A DNA stretch of 64,000 bases from Geomonas limicola. Its GTDB lineage: Bacteria; Desulfobacterota; Desulfuromonadia; Geobacterales; Geobacteraceae. The position numbers and the translations under genes are program-made. The notes beneath the pieces are model-generated. The model saw only the letters and a list, made by a program, of their open reading frames with translations. It was not told the origin of the DNA and did not search any database. The stretch spans positions 186,001-250,000 of the forward strand of contig NZ_BLXZ01000003.1 in NCBI RefSeq assembly GCF_014193675.1, written 5' to 3'. Below are positions 42,841-52,494 of this stretch, piece by piece (the first letter of the stretch is position 1; each line of letters begins with the position of its first letter).

Positions 42841-43932
42841 TCTCACCACCGGGATTCCGGTTACCACGAGGTCGTTACCGCTGCGGGCGACCTTCATCTC
42901 TTCCAGGTGCAGGACGTCGGCCATCTTGAGCACTCCCTGACCGGCGAAGAGTCCCATGCCGACGCCGCCCACGAGCTTCGGGGCGAAGAAGATCATGAGG
43001 CGGTCGACGAGGCCCGCCCTGAGCGCCGCTCCGGCCAGGTGACTGCCCCCTTCCAGCAGGATGGACTGGATCCCCATCGCGCCCAACTGCTCGAAAAGGT
43101 CCTCGAGGTCCACCCGCCCCTCCCTGGCGCCACAGGCAACTACCTCGCCACCATGCGCGGCAACCGCGGCGATCTTCGCGGTGTCGCCGCAGCAGGTCGC
43201 CACCAGGGTCTTCGCGGCGGAGTGTGCATTGAAAACGGCGGCATGCAGCGGCAGGCGCAGACCGGAATCGACCACGATGCGGATGGGATCCTTGCCGCCG
43301 GGGACCCGGCAGGTGAGCTGCGGGTCGTCTTTGATGACGGTCCCCACGCCGACCATGATGGCGTCCAGTTGGCCGCGCAGCCGGTGCACCAGGCGCCTCG
43401 AGGCGTCGCCGGTTATCCAGCGCGAGTCGCCGGTGGCGGTGGCGCTCTTGCCGTCCAGGGTAAGCGCGCTCTTCAGGATCACGTAGGGGCGCCGGGTCTG
43501 GATCCACTTGATGAAGGGGAGGTTCAGCTCGCGCGCCTCGGCTTCCAGGAGCCCGACCTCCACCTCGATCCCCGCCTCGCGCAGGATCTCGATCCCCTTC
43601 CCCGCGACGAGCGGGTTCGGGTCGACCATCGCCACGAAGACGCGGGCGACACCCGCCGCTACCAGGGCGCGGGCGCAGGGGGGAGTCTTGCCGAAGTGGG
43701 CACAGGGTTCCAGCGTCACGTAGACGTCGGAGCCGGCGGCCCGCTCGCCCGCATCGTTGAGGGCGTGCACCTCGGCGTGCGGCGTACCCGCCTTCTTGTG
43801 CCAGCCGCGTCCGGCCACGACACCGTCGCGCACGATGACGCACCCGACCGCCGGGTTCGGTGCGGTCTTCCCCACCCCCCGCCGTGCCAGTGCCAGCGCC
43901 TGGCGCATCATCTTCATATTGAAAGCGGACAT
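42829..43932 (-). CDS. ribD: Bifunctional diaminohydroxyphosphoribosylaminopyrimidine deaminase / reductase
   Basis: 367 aa. The deaminase half has 'PNPAVGCVIV', 'HAEVHAL' and 'EPCAHFGKTPPC' (zinc ligands); the reductase half starts near residue 145 ('PYVILKSALTLDGKSA') and includes 'SILLEGGSHLAGAAL'. Both carry out riboflavin steps after GTP cyclohydrolase. The last four codons and the TAG stop lie within the repeat element that follows, so the native C-terminus may have been altered by a few residues. GAGG precedes ATG 43932. Confidence 0.95.
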   Translation of the reverse strand: MSAFNMKMMRQALALARRGVGKTAPNPAVGCVIVRDGVVAGRGWHKKAGTPHAEVHALNDAGERAAGSDVYVTLEPCAHFGKTPPCARALVAAGVARVFVAMVDPNPLVAGKGIEILREAGIEVEVGLLEAEARELNLPFIKWIQTRRPYVILKSALTLDGKSATATGDSRWITGDASRRLVHRLRGQLDAIMVGVGTVIKDDPQLTCRVPGGKDPIRIVVDSGLRLPLHAAVFNAHSAAKTLVATCCGDTAKIAAVAAHGGEVVACGAREGRVDLEDLFEQLGAMGIQSILLEGGSHLAGAALRAGLVDRLMIFFAPKLVGGVGMGLFAGQGVLKMADVLHLEEMKVARSGNDLVVTGIPVVRGRD

Positions 43933-43940
43933 GAAACCTC

Positions 43941-44158
43941 AGCAGCAGGGATTAGGGGCTGGGGGCTAGGGACGAGGAAACGGCTCAATGTCCGAAGCCG
44001 CAGGTACCGGCCTTCTCCGGGGCAAAACATCGGCGCGTTGCGGCCCCCTCACCCCTACCCTCTCCCGGACGGCGAGGGAGGAGAAAACCTCCAGGGCGCT
44101 CCAGGTGGATTCTTTGGGCCCAGTCCCTGCTCTTGTCCTCAGTCCCCGGTCCCCGCCG
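43941..44158. repeat. IR-bounded heptad-repeat intergenic element, copy C
   Basis: It starts with GCAGGGATTAGGGGCTGGGG and ends with CAGTCCCTGCTC...GTCCCCGCC. The centre holds a C-rich extragenic repeat (about 44045-44085). It fills the spacer between the nrdR stop and the ribD ribosome-binding site. Confidence 0.7.
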
Positions 44159-44611
44159 TTACTTTTTCAAAAGATCCTGCAGCTCGCTCATGAACTCGTT
44201 GATATCCTTGAAGGAGCGGTACACCGAGGCGAAGCGGACGTAGGCCACCTGGTCGATGCCGTGCAGGTCGTTCATCACCCACTCGCCGAGCGTGGTGGTG
44301 GGGACCTCTTTCTCGCCGCTCTCCTGCATGCGGATCTCGAGCCGGTCCACCAGCTTCTCGATGGTCTCCACGGAGACCGGACGCTTCTCGCAGGCCTTCT
44401 GGACGCCGGCCACCAGCTTCATCCGGTCGAAGGGCTCGCGCCGCCCGTCCCGCTTGGTCACCAGGGGGAGCACTTCCTCGACCCGCTCGTGGGTGGTGAA
44501 ACGCTTGCCGCAGGACTCGCACTCGCGCCGGCGACGGATGGTGGCACCACCCTTGTCGGGACGGGAGTCGACCACCTTGGAATCGGCAAAACCGCAGAAG
44601 GGGCACTTCAT
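44159..44611 (-). CDS. nrdR: Transcriptional repressor NrdR
   Basis: 150 aa, the standard length. An N-terminal zinc ribbon (CPFC ... CESC, residues 3-34) is followed by an ATP-cone domain ('[30 protein letters not shown]', about 52-81). NrdR senses ATP/dATP and represses ribonucleotide reductase genes. The predicted target in this window is nrdJ at 59446, preceded by paired NrdR-like boxes. Its start overlaps the deaminase stop by four bases. Confidence 0.96.
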   Translation of the reverse strand: MKCPFCGFADSKVVDSRPDKGGATIRRRRECESCGKRFTTHERVEEVLPLVTKRDGRREPFDRMKLVAGVQKACEKRPVSVETIEKLVDRLEIRMQESGEKEVPTTTLGEWVMNDLHGIDQVAYVRFASVYRSFKDINEFMSELQDLLKK

Positions 44612-45075
44612 TTCGCGGTCTCCTTTTCCGGCACTTCCAGCTTCTCCACGATGACGCCCGACTCGCGGATCATCTCTTCTGCCAACTGGTCCGGGTAGCC
44701 GGCGAGGTACACCACCCGCTTGATCCCGGCGTTGATGACCATCTTCGAGCAGATGATGCAGGGCATGGTGTTGCAGTAGAGGGTCGCCCCCTCGATCACG
44801 GTACCGTGCTTGGCGGCCTGGATGATGGCGTTTTGCTCGGCGTGCAGGCCGCGGCACAGCTCGTGACGCTCCCCGGACGGGATGTTGAGCTTTTCCCTCA
44901 GGCAGCCGATGTCCAGGCAGTGCGAGGTCCCGGCGGGCGAGCCGTTGTAGCCGGTCGCCAGGATGTTCTTGTCCTTGACGATAACCGCGCCCACCTGGCG
45001 TCTGAGACAGGTGGAACGCTTGGCCACCAGGCGGGTTATTTCGATGAAGTACTCATCCCAGCTGGGACGCGACAT
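44608..45075 (-). CDS. dCMP deaminase-type cytidine deaminase family protein
   Basis: 155 aa. Zinc-dependent deaminase with 'GLHAEQNAI' (His-Ala-Glu) and '[11 protein letters not shown]' (Pro-Cys-x2-Cys). '[13 protein letters not shown]' and an extra Cys/His site ([10 protein letters not shown] ... GERHELC) are typical of dCMP deaminases of the ComEB type. It supplies dUMP for thymidylate. First gene of the operon, with a clear promoter at 45103-45131. Confidence 0.88.
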   Translation of the reverse strand: MSRPSWDEYFIEITRLVAKRSTCLRRQVGAVIVKDKNILATGYNGSPAGTSHCLDIGCLREKLNIPSGERHELCRGLHAEQNAIIQAAKHGTVIEGATLYCNTMPCIICSKMVINAGIKRVVYLAGYPDQLAEEMIRESGVIVEKLEVPEKETAK

Positions 45076-45421
45076 AGCGCACCTCTCACGTGAAATTCGG
45101 TCAGGATAGCTGATTACGCAAGCCCGGTCAAGCGGCGTCACACTCTCGGCAGAAACCGGATTACTCACGGTTTCCGCACTCCACCTTTTCCGGGATCCCC
45201 TGATAGTGCAGGGTTCCCTCACTGTGCCAGTGAGGCAGGTTCGCTGAGACAATGAGACGGAATTGTCCTTCGCCAGGTACCAGGCCGTGGCCGGGAAAGG
45301 CTGAGCCGCCGCCCCGAGCCCCGCTCCCCTTGGTCGGGACCCCGCTCGCCGTGAAAGTGCTTGTCCGCTTGGCCCAAAGAGTGTAAAAAGGACCTCTTTT
45401 TCGCCCAAGGAGAGTACCCAA
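45076..45421. other. Divergent control region between the deaminase operon and tex
   Basis: 346 bases. Contains the minus-strand sigma70 promoter (separate entry) and a hairpin TCACTG-TGC-CAGTGA (about 45219-45233). No coding region supported. Confidence 0.5.
45103..45131 (-). promoter_or_regulatory. Sigma70-type promoter of the deaminase-nrdR-rib operon
   Basis: On the minus strand TTGACC, a 17-base spacer, then TATCCT. The start point would fall about 20 bases before the GAGAGG ribosome-binding region of the deaminase gene. Confidence 0.7.
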
Positions 45422-47704
45422 ATGCACGCAAGCGATTCACCGCAACTGTTTGAAATCATCGTAGAAGAGAGCGCCCTGCCGCGTGCGGGCGTCCTTGCCA
45501 CCATAGCCCTTTTGAACGAGGGGGGGACCGTCCCCTTCATCGCCCGCTACCGCAAGGAACAGACCGGCGAACTGGACGAGGTGCAGATCCGCGAGATCGA
45601 GGACCTGCTCGCCTACCACCGCGAACTGGCCGAGCGCAAGGTCACGGTGCTGAAAAGCATCGAGGAGCAGGGTAAGCTCACCCCGGAGCTTGCCGCCCGT
45701 ATCGCGACCTGCCGCAAGAAGACCGAGCTCGAGGATCTCTACCTCCCCTACAAGCCCAAGCGGCGCACCAAGGCGACCATCGCCCGCGAGCGCGGCCTTG
45801 AGCCCCTGGCGGACCTCGTCGCCGCACAGGAGCTGAAAACCGGGAGCGCCGAGGAGGCCGCCCTCCCCTTCGTGAACGCGGAGCTTGGGGTACCGGATGC
45901 GGCAGCCGCACTGGAAGGGGCCTCGCACATCCTCGCCGAGCGGCTGAGCGAAGACGCCGATGTGCGCGCTCTGGTCCGTGCGCTGACCCGCGAGCAGGGA
46001 ATCTTCTCCTCGTCGCTCATCTCCGAAGGGGCCGACCGCGAAGGGAAGTATCAGATGTACTACGAGTACTCCGAGCCGATGAAGAGCGTGGTCTCCCACC
46101 GCATGCTCGCCATGCGGCGCGGCGAGAAGGAGGAGGTGCTCAGGCTGGTGCTCCTTGCGCCGGAGCAGGAGATCCTGGAGCGGCTCACCTTCCGGCTCGT
46201 CAAGGGTGAGAGCATCTTCAAGGGGGTCCTGGAGGGGGTCGCGGTGGATGCCTACAAGCGGCTCATCTCCCCTTCCATCGAGGTGGAGCTGAGGCTCGAG
46301 GCGAAGACCCGCGCCGACGAGGCGGCCATCGCCGTCTTCGCCCAGAACCTGAGAAACCTGCTGCTGCTCCCGCCCGCGGGCGGCCGCCGCGTCCTGGGGA
46401 TCGACCCGGGGCTGAGGACCGGCTGCAAGGTAGCCGCCCTGGACGAGACCGGGCGCTTCCTGGAGCACGCCACCATCTACCCCCACACCGGGGGCGCGAA
46501 GGTCGCCGAGGCGGCCCGCGAGCTGGTGCGCCTGGTCGAGAAGCACGACTGCCGCCTGCTCGCCATCGGCAACGGCACCGGCGGGCGCGAGACCGAGATC
46601 TTCGTGCGCGAGTCCTTGAGAAACGCGGGTGTCAGGGCCGAGGCCGTCATGGTCAACGAGGCCGGCGCCAGCATCTACTCCGCCTCGGAGATCGCCCGCG
46701 AGGAGTTCCCCGAGCTCGATCTCACCATCCGCGGCGCCATCTCCATCGGACGCCGCTTGCAGGATCCCCTCGCCGAACTGGTGAAGATCGACCCCAAGAG
46801 TATCGGGGTGGGACAGTACCAGCACGACGTGAACCAGGTGCTCCTGAAAAAGGCGCTCGACGCGGTGGTGGAATCCTGCGTGAACTACGTCGGGGTGGAT
46901 CTCAACTCGGCGTCCTGGGCGCTGCTCTCCTACGTCGCGGGGATCTCGGAGAACCAGGGGCGCGCCATCGTGCAGTACCGCAACGAGAACGGCGCCTTCG
47001 CAAACCGCCAGGCACTTTTGAAGGTACCGCGCTTCGGTCCCAAGGCCTTCGAGCAGGCGGCGGGCTTTCTGAGGATTCGCGGCGGCGACAACCCGCTGGA
47101 CAACAGCGCGGTGCACCCGGAGAACTACGAGCTGGTGGGTCGTATGGCGGCGGACCTGGGGAAGAGCCTGGCCGAGCTGGCGGCCGAGCCGGCGCTGGCG
47201 GCGGGGATCCGGATCGAGCGCTACGTGACCGAGACGGTGGGGCTTCCCACCCTGCGCGACATCCTGGCCGAGCTGAAAAAACCGGGACGCGACCCGCGCG
47301 ACAAGTTCCAGAGCGCGAGCTTCCGGGAGGACGTCACCACCATCGCCGATCTGAAAGAGGGGATGATCCTGCAGGGGGTGGTAACCAACGTGGCGGCCTT
47401 CGGCGCCTTCGTGGACATCGGGGTGCACCAGGACGGACTGGTCCACATAAGCCAGCTCTCACAGCGCTACGCGAAGGACCCCAACGAGGTGGTCAAGGTG
47501 GGCGAGATCGTGAAGGTGAAGGTGCTCTCGGCGGACCCGGAGAGAAAGCGGATCTCGCTCTCCATCAAGCAGGCCGAACCGGAACGCACCGGCAAGGGGG
47601 GGCAGGCACCGGCACCGGCACCGGAGCGCCGCAACACCAAGCCGAAGGCCGAGGAGTCACTCAGCTGGGAGAAGGCGGGCTTCCGGGTGAAAAAGAAAAA
47701 CTGA
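45422..47704 (+). CDS. tex: Tex-family RNA-binding transcription accessory protein
   Basis: 760 aa. N-terminal helical region (1-190), a YqgF/RuvC-like domain ('[22 protein letters not shown]', about 322-343), helix-hairpin-helix motifs ('[20 protein letters not shown]') and a C-terminal S1 domain ('[34 protein letters not shown]', about 640-715). Tex binds nucleic acid and influences transcription and RNA stability. CAAGGAGAG precedes ATG. Transcribed alone, ending at the 47732 terminator. The Lys-rich C-terminal tail is usual. Confidence 0.95.
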   Translation: MHASDSPQLFEIIVEESALPRAGVLATIALLNEGGTVPFIARYRKEQTGELDEVQIREIEDLLAYHRELAERKVTVLKSIEEQGKLTPELAARIATCRKKTELEDLYLPYKPKRRTKATIARERGLEPLADLVAAQELKTGSAEEAALPFVNAELGVPDAAAALEGASHILAERLSEDADVRALVRALTREQGIFSSSLISEGADREGKYQMYYEYSEPMKSVVSHRMLAMRRGEKEEVLRLVLLAPEQEILERLTFRLVKGESIFKGVLEGVAVDAYKRLISPSIEVELRLEAKTRADEAAIAVFAQNLRNLLLLPPAGGRRVLGIDPGLRTGCKVAALDETGRFLEHATIYPHTGGAKVAEAARELVRLVEKHDCRLLAIGNGTGGRETEIFVRESLRNAGVRAEAVMVNEAGASIYSASEIAREEFPELDLTIRGAISIGRRLQDPLAELVKIDPKSIGVGQYQHDVNQVLLKKALDAVVESCVNYVGVDLNSASWALLSYVAGISENQGRAIVQYRNENGAFANRQALLKVPRFGPKAFEQAAGFLRIRGGDNPLDNSAVHPENYELVGRMAADLGKSLAELAAEPALAAGIRIERYVTETVGLPTLRDILAELKKPGRDPRDKFQSASFREDVTTIADLKEGMILQGVVTNVAAFGAFVDIGVHQDGLVHISQLSQRYAKDPNEVVKVGEIVKVKVLSADPERKRISLSIKQAEPERTGKGGQAPAPAPERRNTKPKAEESLSWEKAGFRVKKKN

Positions 47705-47731
47705 AAAACCTGTAACAGGGATACAACGGAT

Positions 47732-47775
47732 GAAGGGGATGCAGAACCGATGCGGGTTCACCATCCCCTTCTTGT
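47732..47775 (+). terminator. Rho-independent terminator of tex
   Basis: GAAGGGGATG / CATCCCCTTC hairpin followed by TTGTTT. Confidence 0.8.
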
Positions 47776-47800
47776 TTGATCACCGCAGGTTGAGGTTCTG

Positions 47801-48256
47801 CTAGCAGCCGCAGCGCAGCAGCTTACGGCCGGTCTTGAAGACCACCTCGACCTTACCGGACTGGCAGGAAACCACCACGCCAATCCCAAAGCTTGGGTGC
47901 GCCATCAAGGTGTTCGCCTTGAACTTCCCCTCCATGCTGTAGGGACCTGCGAGATCCGGGTCGAGCGGGCGGATCATCTCTTCCCAGATCGACTCGTCGG
48001 ACTGGGCCGGCACCTTCGCCCTGCTGCGCGGAGCGGCGCCGGTAGTCGAGGTCCTGGCGCTGGCAGCCTTGGTAGCAGCCACCTTGGGTTCCTTGGCCTC
48101 CTTGGCGGGGCGGTGGTTGTGCTCGCTGCCGCAGGTATTGCACTTCACCCGTACGACCTGTCCCGCCACCATGGCGATGATGGTGTGATTCAAAAGCGCC
48201 TTGCAGCGCGTGCACTGTGAGTCGACAATATCTCCTACCGTTTTTACTCGTAGCAT
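47801..48256 (-). CDS. Zinc-ribbon protein with C-terminal SH3-like segment
   Basis: 151 aa. A zinc ribbon CTRC ... CNTC lies at residues 15-42, an Ala/Lys-rich linker at 50-95, and the C-terminal part 'MAHPSFGIGVVVSCQSGKVEVVFKTGRKLLRCG' is of the beta-barrel type found in CarD-like and UvrD-tail modules. ATG 48256 follows GGGAGG; the open frame continues upstream to 48352. An RNA-polymerase or nucleic-acid contact is plausible but unproven. The leader contains a terminator hairpin just before the ribosome-binding site. Confidence 0.7.
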   Translation of the reverse strand: MLRVKTVGDIVDSQCTRCKALLNHTIIAMVAGQVVRVKCNTCGSEHNHRPAKEAKEPKVAATKAASARTSTTGAAPRSRAKVPAQSDESIWEEMIRPLDPDLAGPYSMEGKFKANTLMAHPSFGIGVVVSCQSGKVEVVFKTGRKLLRCGC

Positions 48257-48279
48257 CCTGGTCCTCCCTGACCTCTTTT

Positions 48280-48317
48280 CAAACAAAAAGGGCTTAACCC
48301 TGGTGGCTAAACCCTTT
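48280..48317 (-). terminator. Terminator hairpin in the leader of the 48256 gene
   Basis: On the minus strand GGGUUUAGCC-ACCA-GGGUUAAGCCC pairs over at least ten positions, including G-U pairs, and is followed by UUUUUGUUU. Only about 24 bases separate the U-run from the start codon, too little for a promoter, so transcripts of the gene should pass through it. Confidence 0.6.
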
Positions 48318-48547
48318 ACATCCCTAGCTGAGACCGGTGCCAATCTGGCCATTCCGGTTCTGGTAGTATCGTCTGGTTGAGCGTTCGAAATCTGTCGTCA
48401 AGCTGTTCGTGAAATATAGGTGATTTTGTCAGAACTTGCAAGGGAAAAAGCGGTCAAAGCCCTCCCGGATAGCCGTGCCACCAACGGGCAAGATCCTTTA
48501 ATTGCTGGCGTTTATCGCTTCGGAAGGCAATCTGGGGGAGCTGGTAC

Positions 48548-49198
48548 TCAAGCGCTCTCGGAGCGCAGAGCACGTGTGACAAGCACGGCGACACCGCGTT
48601 CGACCAGTACGCCGAGCACGGCGCCGGCCAGCACGTCGGAGAGGAAATGGTAATCGGTGGCGACGAGGGCGCCGCCCAAAAGGACACCCACCGCGGTGCA
48701 GCCGGCCCGCCACCTCGGGTAGCAGCGCACCACGGCTGCAAGCAGAGCGCCCAGGACGACCATATGCCCCGAGGGGAAGCCTTGGCACTCCAGGCTCGGA
48801 TGAAACCAGTGAAAGCCGTACAGTCCCGGCTCCTGGAGCCAGTCCCGGGTGTTCACCCTGCCAAAGACCATCTTGGCGAGGGCCTTTACCAGGTAGGCGG
48901 CGGGGGCAAGCGAAATGTTCAACAGTACCAGGCGACTGAGGGGTTCATCAAGGCGCCATTTGTGACGCATCCGGTAACAAAACAAGGAGAGTACGGAGGT
49001 CGCGATGACGACCTGCAGCAGGAGGTCGGGAAGGTCGGAGGTGAGCCGGGACCAGGGACCCGGGGTGTAGAGGTTGTCGCGTACCCACAGGGCAAGCGGC
49101 ACGTCGAGCCATCTCACGCTGAGCAGCACCAGCAGGGCGGCCAGCAGCACGCGGACCAGCCCGGCCAGCCAGGGGGTGGCAACGCCGGCAGGGTTCAT
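48548..49198 (-). CDS. PAP2-family membrane phosphatase
   Basis: 216 aa with five to six membrane helices. The PAP2 signature is split as usual: 'KMVFGR' (about 107), 'GFPSGHM' (about 137) with the phosphate-binding Ser-Gly-His, and 'DYHFLSDVLAG' (about 180) with the catalytic His. Such proteins dephosphorylate lipid phosphates such as undecaprenyl pyrophosphate or phosphatidic acid at the membrane's outer face. The precise substrate is open. ATG 49198 is followed by hydrophobic sequence; upstream frame is not protein-like. Confidence 0.88.
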   Translation of the reverse strand: MNPAGVATPWLAGLVRVLLAALLVLLSVRWLDVPLALWVRDNLYTPGPWSRLTSDLPDLLLQVVIATSVLSLFCYRMRHKWRLDEPLSRLVLLNISLAPAAYLVKALAKMVFGRVNTRDWLQEPGLYGFHWFHPSLECQGFPSGHMVVLGALLAAVVRCYPRWRAGCTAVGVLLGGALVATDYHFLSDVLAGAVLGVLVERGVAVLVTRALRSESA

Positions 49199-49287
49199 GG
49201 TTCTCCTTGTGGTCGATTGGTTCCAGCGCGTGAACCTACCACAAGAACGCTGCAATATGAAGCCCCTATCTCTGTCCGTGATCGAGA

Positions 49288-49575
49288 TCAGTGGCCAGTC
49301 TTGCAGCACTCGAGGCAGTTACGCAAGGTACAGACACCGCAGGCGTGCTGCATGACGACCGGGATGCCACGCGCCTTGGCCGCCTGCAGGGCCTCGTTGC
49401 GCGCCTGGTGCGAGACCTTGTTGGTGAAGATGACCACCGCGTCCGCCTTTTTGAGCTTCACGGCGAAGTTCGCCGGAGCGGTATTGTAGACATCCAGGGT
49501 GATGCCGGCCGCAGCCGCTGCCTCCTGGTAGTGTTTTTCCAGCCGATCCATCCCGCCGACGAGTGCGATGCACAT
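49288..49575 (-). CDS. DUF2325 protein
   Basis: 95 aa. 'MCIALVGGMDRLEKHYQEAAAAAGI' and 'KKADAVVIFTNKVSHQARNEALQAAKARGIPVVMQHACGVCTLRNCLECC' fit DUF2325, a small Rossmann-like domain. The C-terminal Cys cluster could bind metal. DUF2325 genes often sit beside DUF3793 genes, as here (63 bases). GGGAGGGG precedes ATG. Function unknown; an iron or redox link is suspected from such neighbourhoods. Confidence 0.82.
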   Translation of the reverse strand: MCIALVGGMDRLEKHYQEAAAAAGITLDVYNTAPANFAVKLKKADAVVIFTNKVSHQARNEALQAAKARGIPVVMQHACGVCTLRNCLECCKTGH

Positions 49576-49638
49576 AGCCCCTCCCGATTATTTCGAAAGG
49601 GCGTCCGCCCCCTCGAGGAAAATGACATCTTTTTTCAT

Positions 49639-50367
49639 TCACGCGGCGCAGGAAAAGAGCTCACCCGCCAGACCAGCACCACCTGCGCTGCGCAGGCACT
49701 CCAGCGGCGAGCAGCCGGCCGCCAGGCGCTGCGACATCAGGCAGCGGCACTCCCGGTGCAGCCGGGCAAGGCTCAGACTCTGGCTCGGCTCGCCGAAGAT
49801 TTTCCAGGGGCCCTGGCAGGTGAAGCTCAGCCGCGCCCAGCCCAGAAAGCCGACCACGTCCTTGAGCGGGTAGCCGAGGAAAACCCCGATCTCGTGCGGG
49901 AAACCTTCCCCCGCCACCCGGCGGGTTAATTCCTGCAGCACGGCTTCCCGGTCGGAGCAGTGTGGATAGCCGACCTTGCCAAGGATCACCGCGACGCTCT
50001 TCTTGGCGAGCAGCTCATCCAGCGCCTCGGGACGGTAGAGCAGGAGCAGGATAGAGCTGTCGCGGTCGGCAAGTTCCCGCACCGCGAGACCGCTCTCGGC
50101 CATGAGTGCTGCTCCGTGCTCCTTCCAGAGCTGGTAGGGATTCCTGCCGCAGCTGCGGCGCCGGTTGGCGATGCTCACCAGGTTTGCCGGCTTGGCCCCC
50201 TGCAGCACTTCGGCAACCTCGAGTACCAGAAAGGAGGCGAGACAGTCGCGGTCGTCGGGGAACTGTGCCGAGAGCACCTGCCACCCGGGGCGAGCCTCCT
50301 GGAAAGGAGGTAATGCGGTGCTCCTGGTCAGTAAACCACCATCCCCTTGCCGGTCGAGCCTTGCCAT
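49639..50367 (-). CDS. DUF3793 protein
   Basis: 242 aa. The conserved C-terminal core 'FPHEIGVFLGYPLKDVVGFLGW' and 'CQGPWKIFGEP' followed by Cys residues identifies DUF3793. The N-terminal part has 'GAKPANLVSIANRRRSCGRNPYQLW', also family-like. These cytoplasmic proteins commonly accompany iron-transport or flavodoxin genes, but no activity is assigned. GAGGAGG precedes ATG. Forms a pair with the DUF2325 gene. Confidence 0.82.
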   Translation of the reverse strand: MARLDRQGDGGLLTRSTALPPFQEARPGWQVLSAQFPDDRDCLASFLVLEVAEVLQGAKPANLVSIANRRRSCGRNPYQLWKEHGAALMAESGLAVRELADRDSSILLLLYRPEALDELLAKKSVAVILGKVGYPHCSDREAVLQELTRRVAGEGFPHEIGVFLGYPLKDVVGFLGWARLSFTCQGPWKIFGEPSQSLSLARLHRECRCLMSQRLAAGCSPLECLRSAGGAGLAGELFSCAA

Positions 50368-50750
50368 CTGTGCCTCCTCTAGTAGTGCTGACTGTCACAA
50401 CCTGCCAAAAGATCGTGCCTTTGCCAGCATCATTGCTGCGATATTGAAAAGCGAAATCATTTATAGGGGAAAGGCCGTTTCTTGTCAAGAAAAAGTTCTG
50501 GGAGCTTCGGTTGAAGTCTCAAGGCCGGTACGACGGTTTCCAGGAAGGAGTCAGCTGAGTCAGAGCGATGCGGGGGTGGTGACAGATAGGGAGCAGGCTG
50601 GAATCAGCAGGGGCGTCTGAATGAGAGTGGGACCCGGGTGCAGACACAGGAGTGCCTGGCCGCGCAGCAAAAGCACGACGGCAGGCAGCATGGCAATAGA
50701 GACTGGGGAGAGCGACGAGTCCCCGTACGGCAAGGTTGTCGCTGTTCGGG
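50368..50750. other. Intergenic region
   Basis: 383 bases between DUF3793 and the MCP gene. No coding region, strong hairpin or repeat identified. Confidence 0.4.
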
Positions 50751-51935
50751 CTAGCTGGCCAGCTTGAACCGGTTCACCATCTGCTGCAGTTCGCGGGAGG
50801 AGCGGGACAACTCCACCGCGGCATGCTCCGTTTGGTGGGCGCCGGCCGCGGCCACCTGGATCACCTGCGAGATGTTGCGCATGCTGCCGGTTATGCCGGA
50901 GGTGGTCTGGGACTGCTGCTGTGCCGCGGCGGCCACCTGCCCCACGTAGTTGAGCAGCGGCTCGATGTGACCCTTGATGACGTTCATCGCCTCGCTGGAA
51001 TGCTGGACATCGACGGCACCGTTACGCACGCTGCTGGCGCTCTGCTCCATCGAGTTCACCACGTTTTTCACATCGCCCTGCAGTGCACCGATGATGCTCT
51101 GGATCTCGCGGGTGGAGCGCGAGGTCCTCTCCGCCAGGTTACGCACCTCGTCGGCCACCACCGCAAAACCGCGCCCCTGCTCTCCGGCACGCGCCGCCTC
51201 GATCGCTGCATTGAGCGCCAAAAGGTTGGTCTGGTCGGCGATATCCTCGATGGCGACCACGATGTCGCCGATGCGCTCCGAGTTGGTCCCCAACGCCTTG
51301 ACCGCCTCCATGGTGCCGATCACCATCTGTTCGATCTCACCCATGATGGAGCGCATCTTGTCGATCGTTTCGGCACCGCTGCGTGTTGCGGTACTGGTCT
51401 TTTGGGCGCTGTTGGACATCTCCTGGCAGTTCTCGGCGATCGTGCAACTGATCGATGCCATGTCGTCGACCGAGGTGGTGACCACTCCCGACTGCACCGA
51501 TGCATCCTCGGTACCCGCCACGATCTGCGTCGAGGTTGCACTGAGCTGACCGGAGGACTCCTCGAGGTGGTCGGCGGTGCTCTTGATGCCCGAGATGATG
51601 CTGCGCATGGCATCCTGCAGCTCGGCCATGGCGCTGATCATCTTGCTGAACTCGTTCTTTCTGAGGGCCGAGATGTTCTGGCTGAGGTCGCCGCGTGCCA
51701 TGGCCTGCAGGTAGGCGATGGCACGCTGGATGGGGCGATTGATGGACCAGATGTTGACCCAGCCGAACACGCCGCCCAAGACGATGAAGAGCAGCATGGA
51801 ACCGTACTTGATCAGGTTGGAATCGGACTGCGCGGTGAATGCCATGGCGACAATGCACAGGCTGTAACAGACACACAGGGTCCCGAGACGGGCCTTTATG
51901 GTGAAATTAAGGTAGTAGTTCCACAGTGATGCCAT
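50751..51935 (-). CDS. Methyl-accepting chemotaxis protein
   Basis: 394 aa. Two closely spaced membrane helices (about 18-34 and 44-64) leave almost no periplasmic loop, then a HAMP domain (about 65-118). The signalling domain has the full consensus tip '[38 protein letters not shown]'. With no ligand domain it may sense membrane or cytoplasmic cues, or work with other receptors. CAAGGAGAG lies before ATG 51935. Single-gene unit. Confidence 0.9.
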   Translation of the reverse strand: MASLWNYYLNFTIKARLGTLCVCYSLCIVAMAFTAQSDSNLIKYGSMLLFIVLGGVFGWVNIWSINRPIQRAIAYLQAMARGDLSQNISALRKNEFSKMISAMAELQDAMRSIISGIKSTADHLEESSGQLSATSTQIVAGTEDASVQSGVVTTSVDDMASISCTIAENCQEMSNSAQKTSTATRSGAETIDKMRSIMGEIEQMVIGTMEAVKALGTNSERIGDIVVAIEDIADQTNLLALNAAIEAARAGEQGRGFAVVADEVRNLAERTSRSTREIQSIIGALQGDVKNVVNSMEQSASSVRNGAVDVQHSSEAMNVIKGHIEPLLNYVGQVAAAAQQQSQTTSGITGSMRNISQVIQVAAAGAHQTEHAAVELSRSSRELQQMVNRFKLAS

Positions 51936-52395
51936 GGTTTGCGTCTCTCCTTGTCCAATGGTTTTCAGCCCAGGGAGGGAGCAGCTCAGCTAACTACCCG
52001 TTCATGCGCCGAAACCACGCCCAGTGTTTACACAATGGTTCGGAGCATGGACGGAAAACTTGAGCCCCGCGGAAAAAAAACTGGTCATTTTTGAGACATG
52101 CAGTGCTAACAGGAAGCCCTCGGCAGGGAAGACGTAACCGGTCAGGCGTTTTTGATACCGTACGGTAATTAGAGGTCTCGACAAAGGCAGGTGGATACGG
52201 TGAGGATCGCCAAGGAAAAGATGAGCAGTTGCAGTCCGCCGGCACGACCGAGGGGTTCAGCCACCTGCCGGTTACCGCGGAAAACGCCGCCCAGCAGCGG
52301 GGCAGCTCCGGCATGGAAAACGCTCCGGCAACCTGGCCCGAAAGCCCTCCACCAGCAAGCGGGACGGCAGGAAGTGCCCCCCATTCCGTGCCGTA

Positions 52396-52436
52396 CCAAG
52401 CCCCCGCCGCGTTAGCGCCCGGGGGCTTGGTTTTTC
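52396..52436 (+). terminator. Rho-independent terminator
   Basis: CCAAGCCCCCG / CGGGGGCTTGG followed by TTTTT. No plus-strand protein gene lies within 2 kb upstream. Confidence 0.8.
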
Positions 52437-52461
52437 CTGACATCAATGGTTCGCGCAAAAA

Positions 52462-52494
52462 GAAAGGCCCGTCGCTGACAGCGACGGGCCTTTC
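52462..52494. terminator. Long perfect hairpin, terminator-like
   Basis: GAAAGGCCCGTCGCT-GAC-AGCGACGGGCCTTTC, 15 perfect pairs, flanked by A-rich sequence on the left so that it can terminate minus-strand transcripts as well. Confidence 0.7.

Noticed and set aside
43932..44170. FMN riboswitch before ribD
   Set aside because: None of the conserved RFN-box segments was found; the spacer is the repeat element instead.
52180..52440. Cobalamin or c-di-GMP riboswitch
   Set aside because: A CACCTGCC pairing with GGCAGGTG recalls the cobalamin P1 stem, and a GAAA loop recalls GEMM, but the internal conserved segments are missing.
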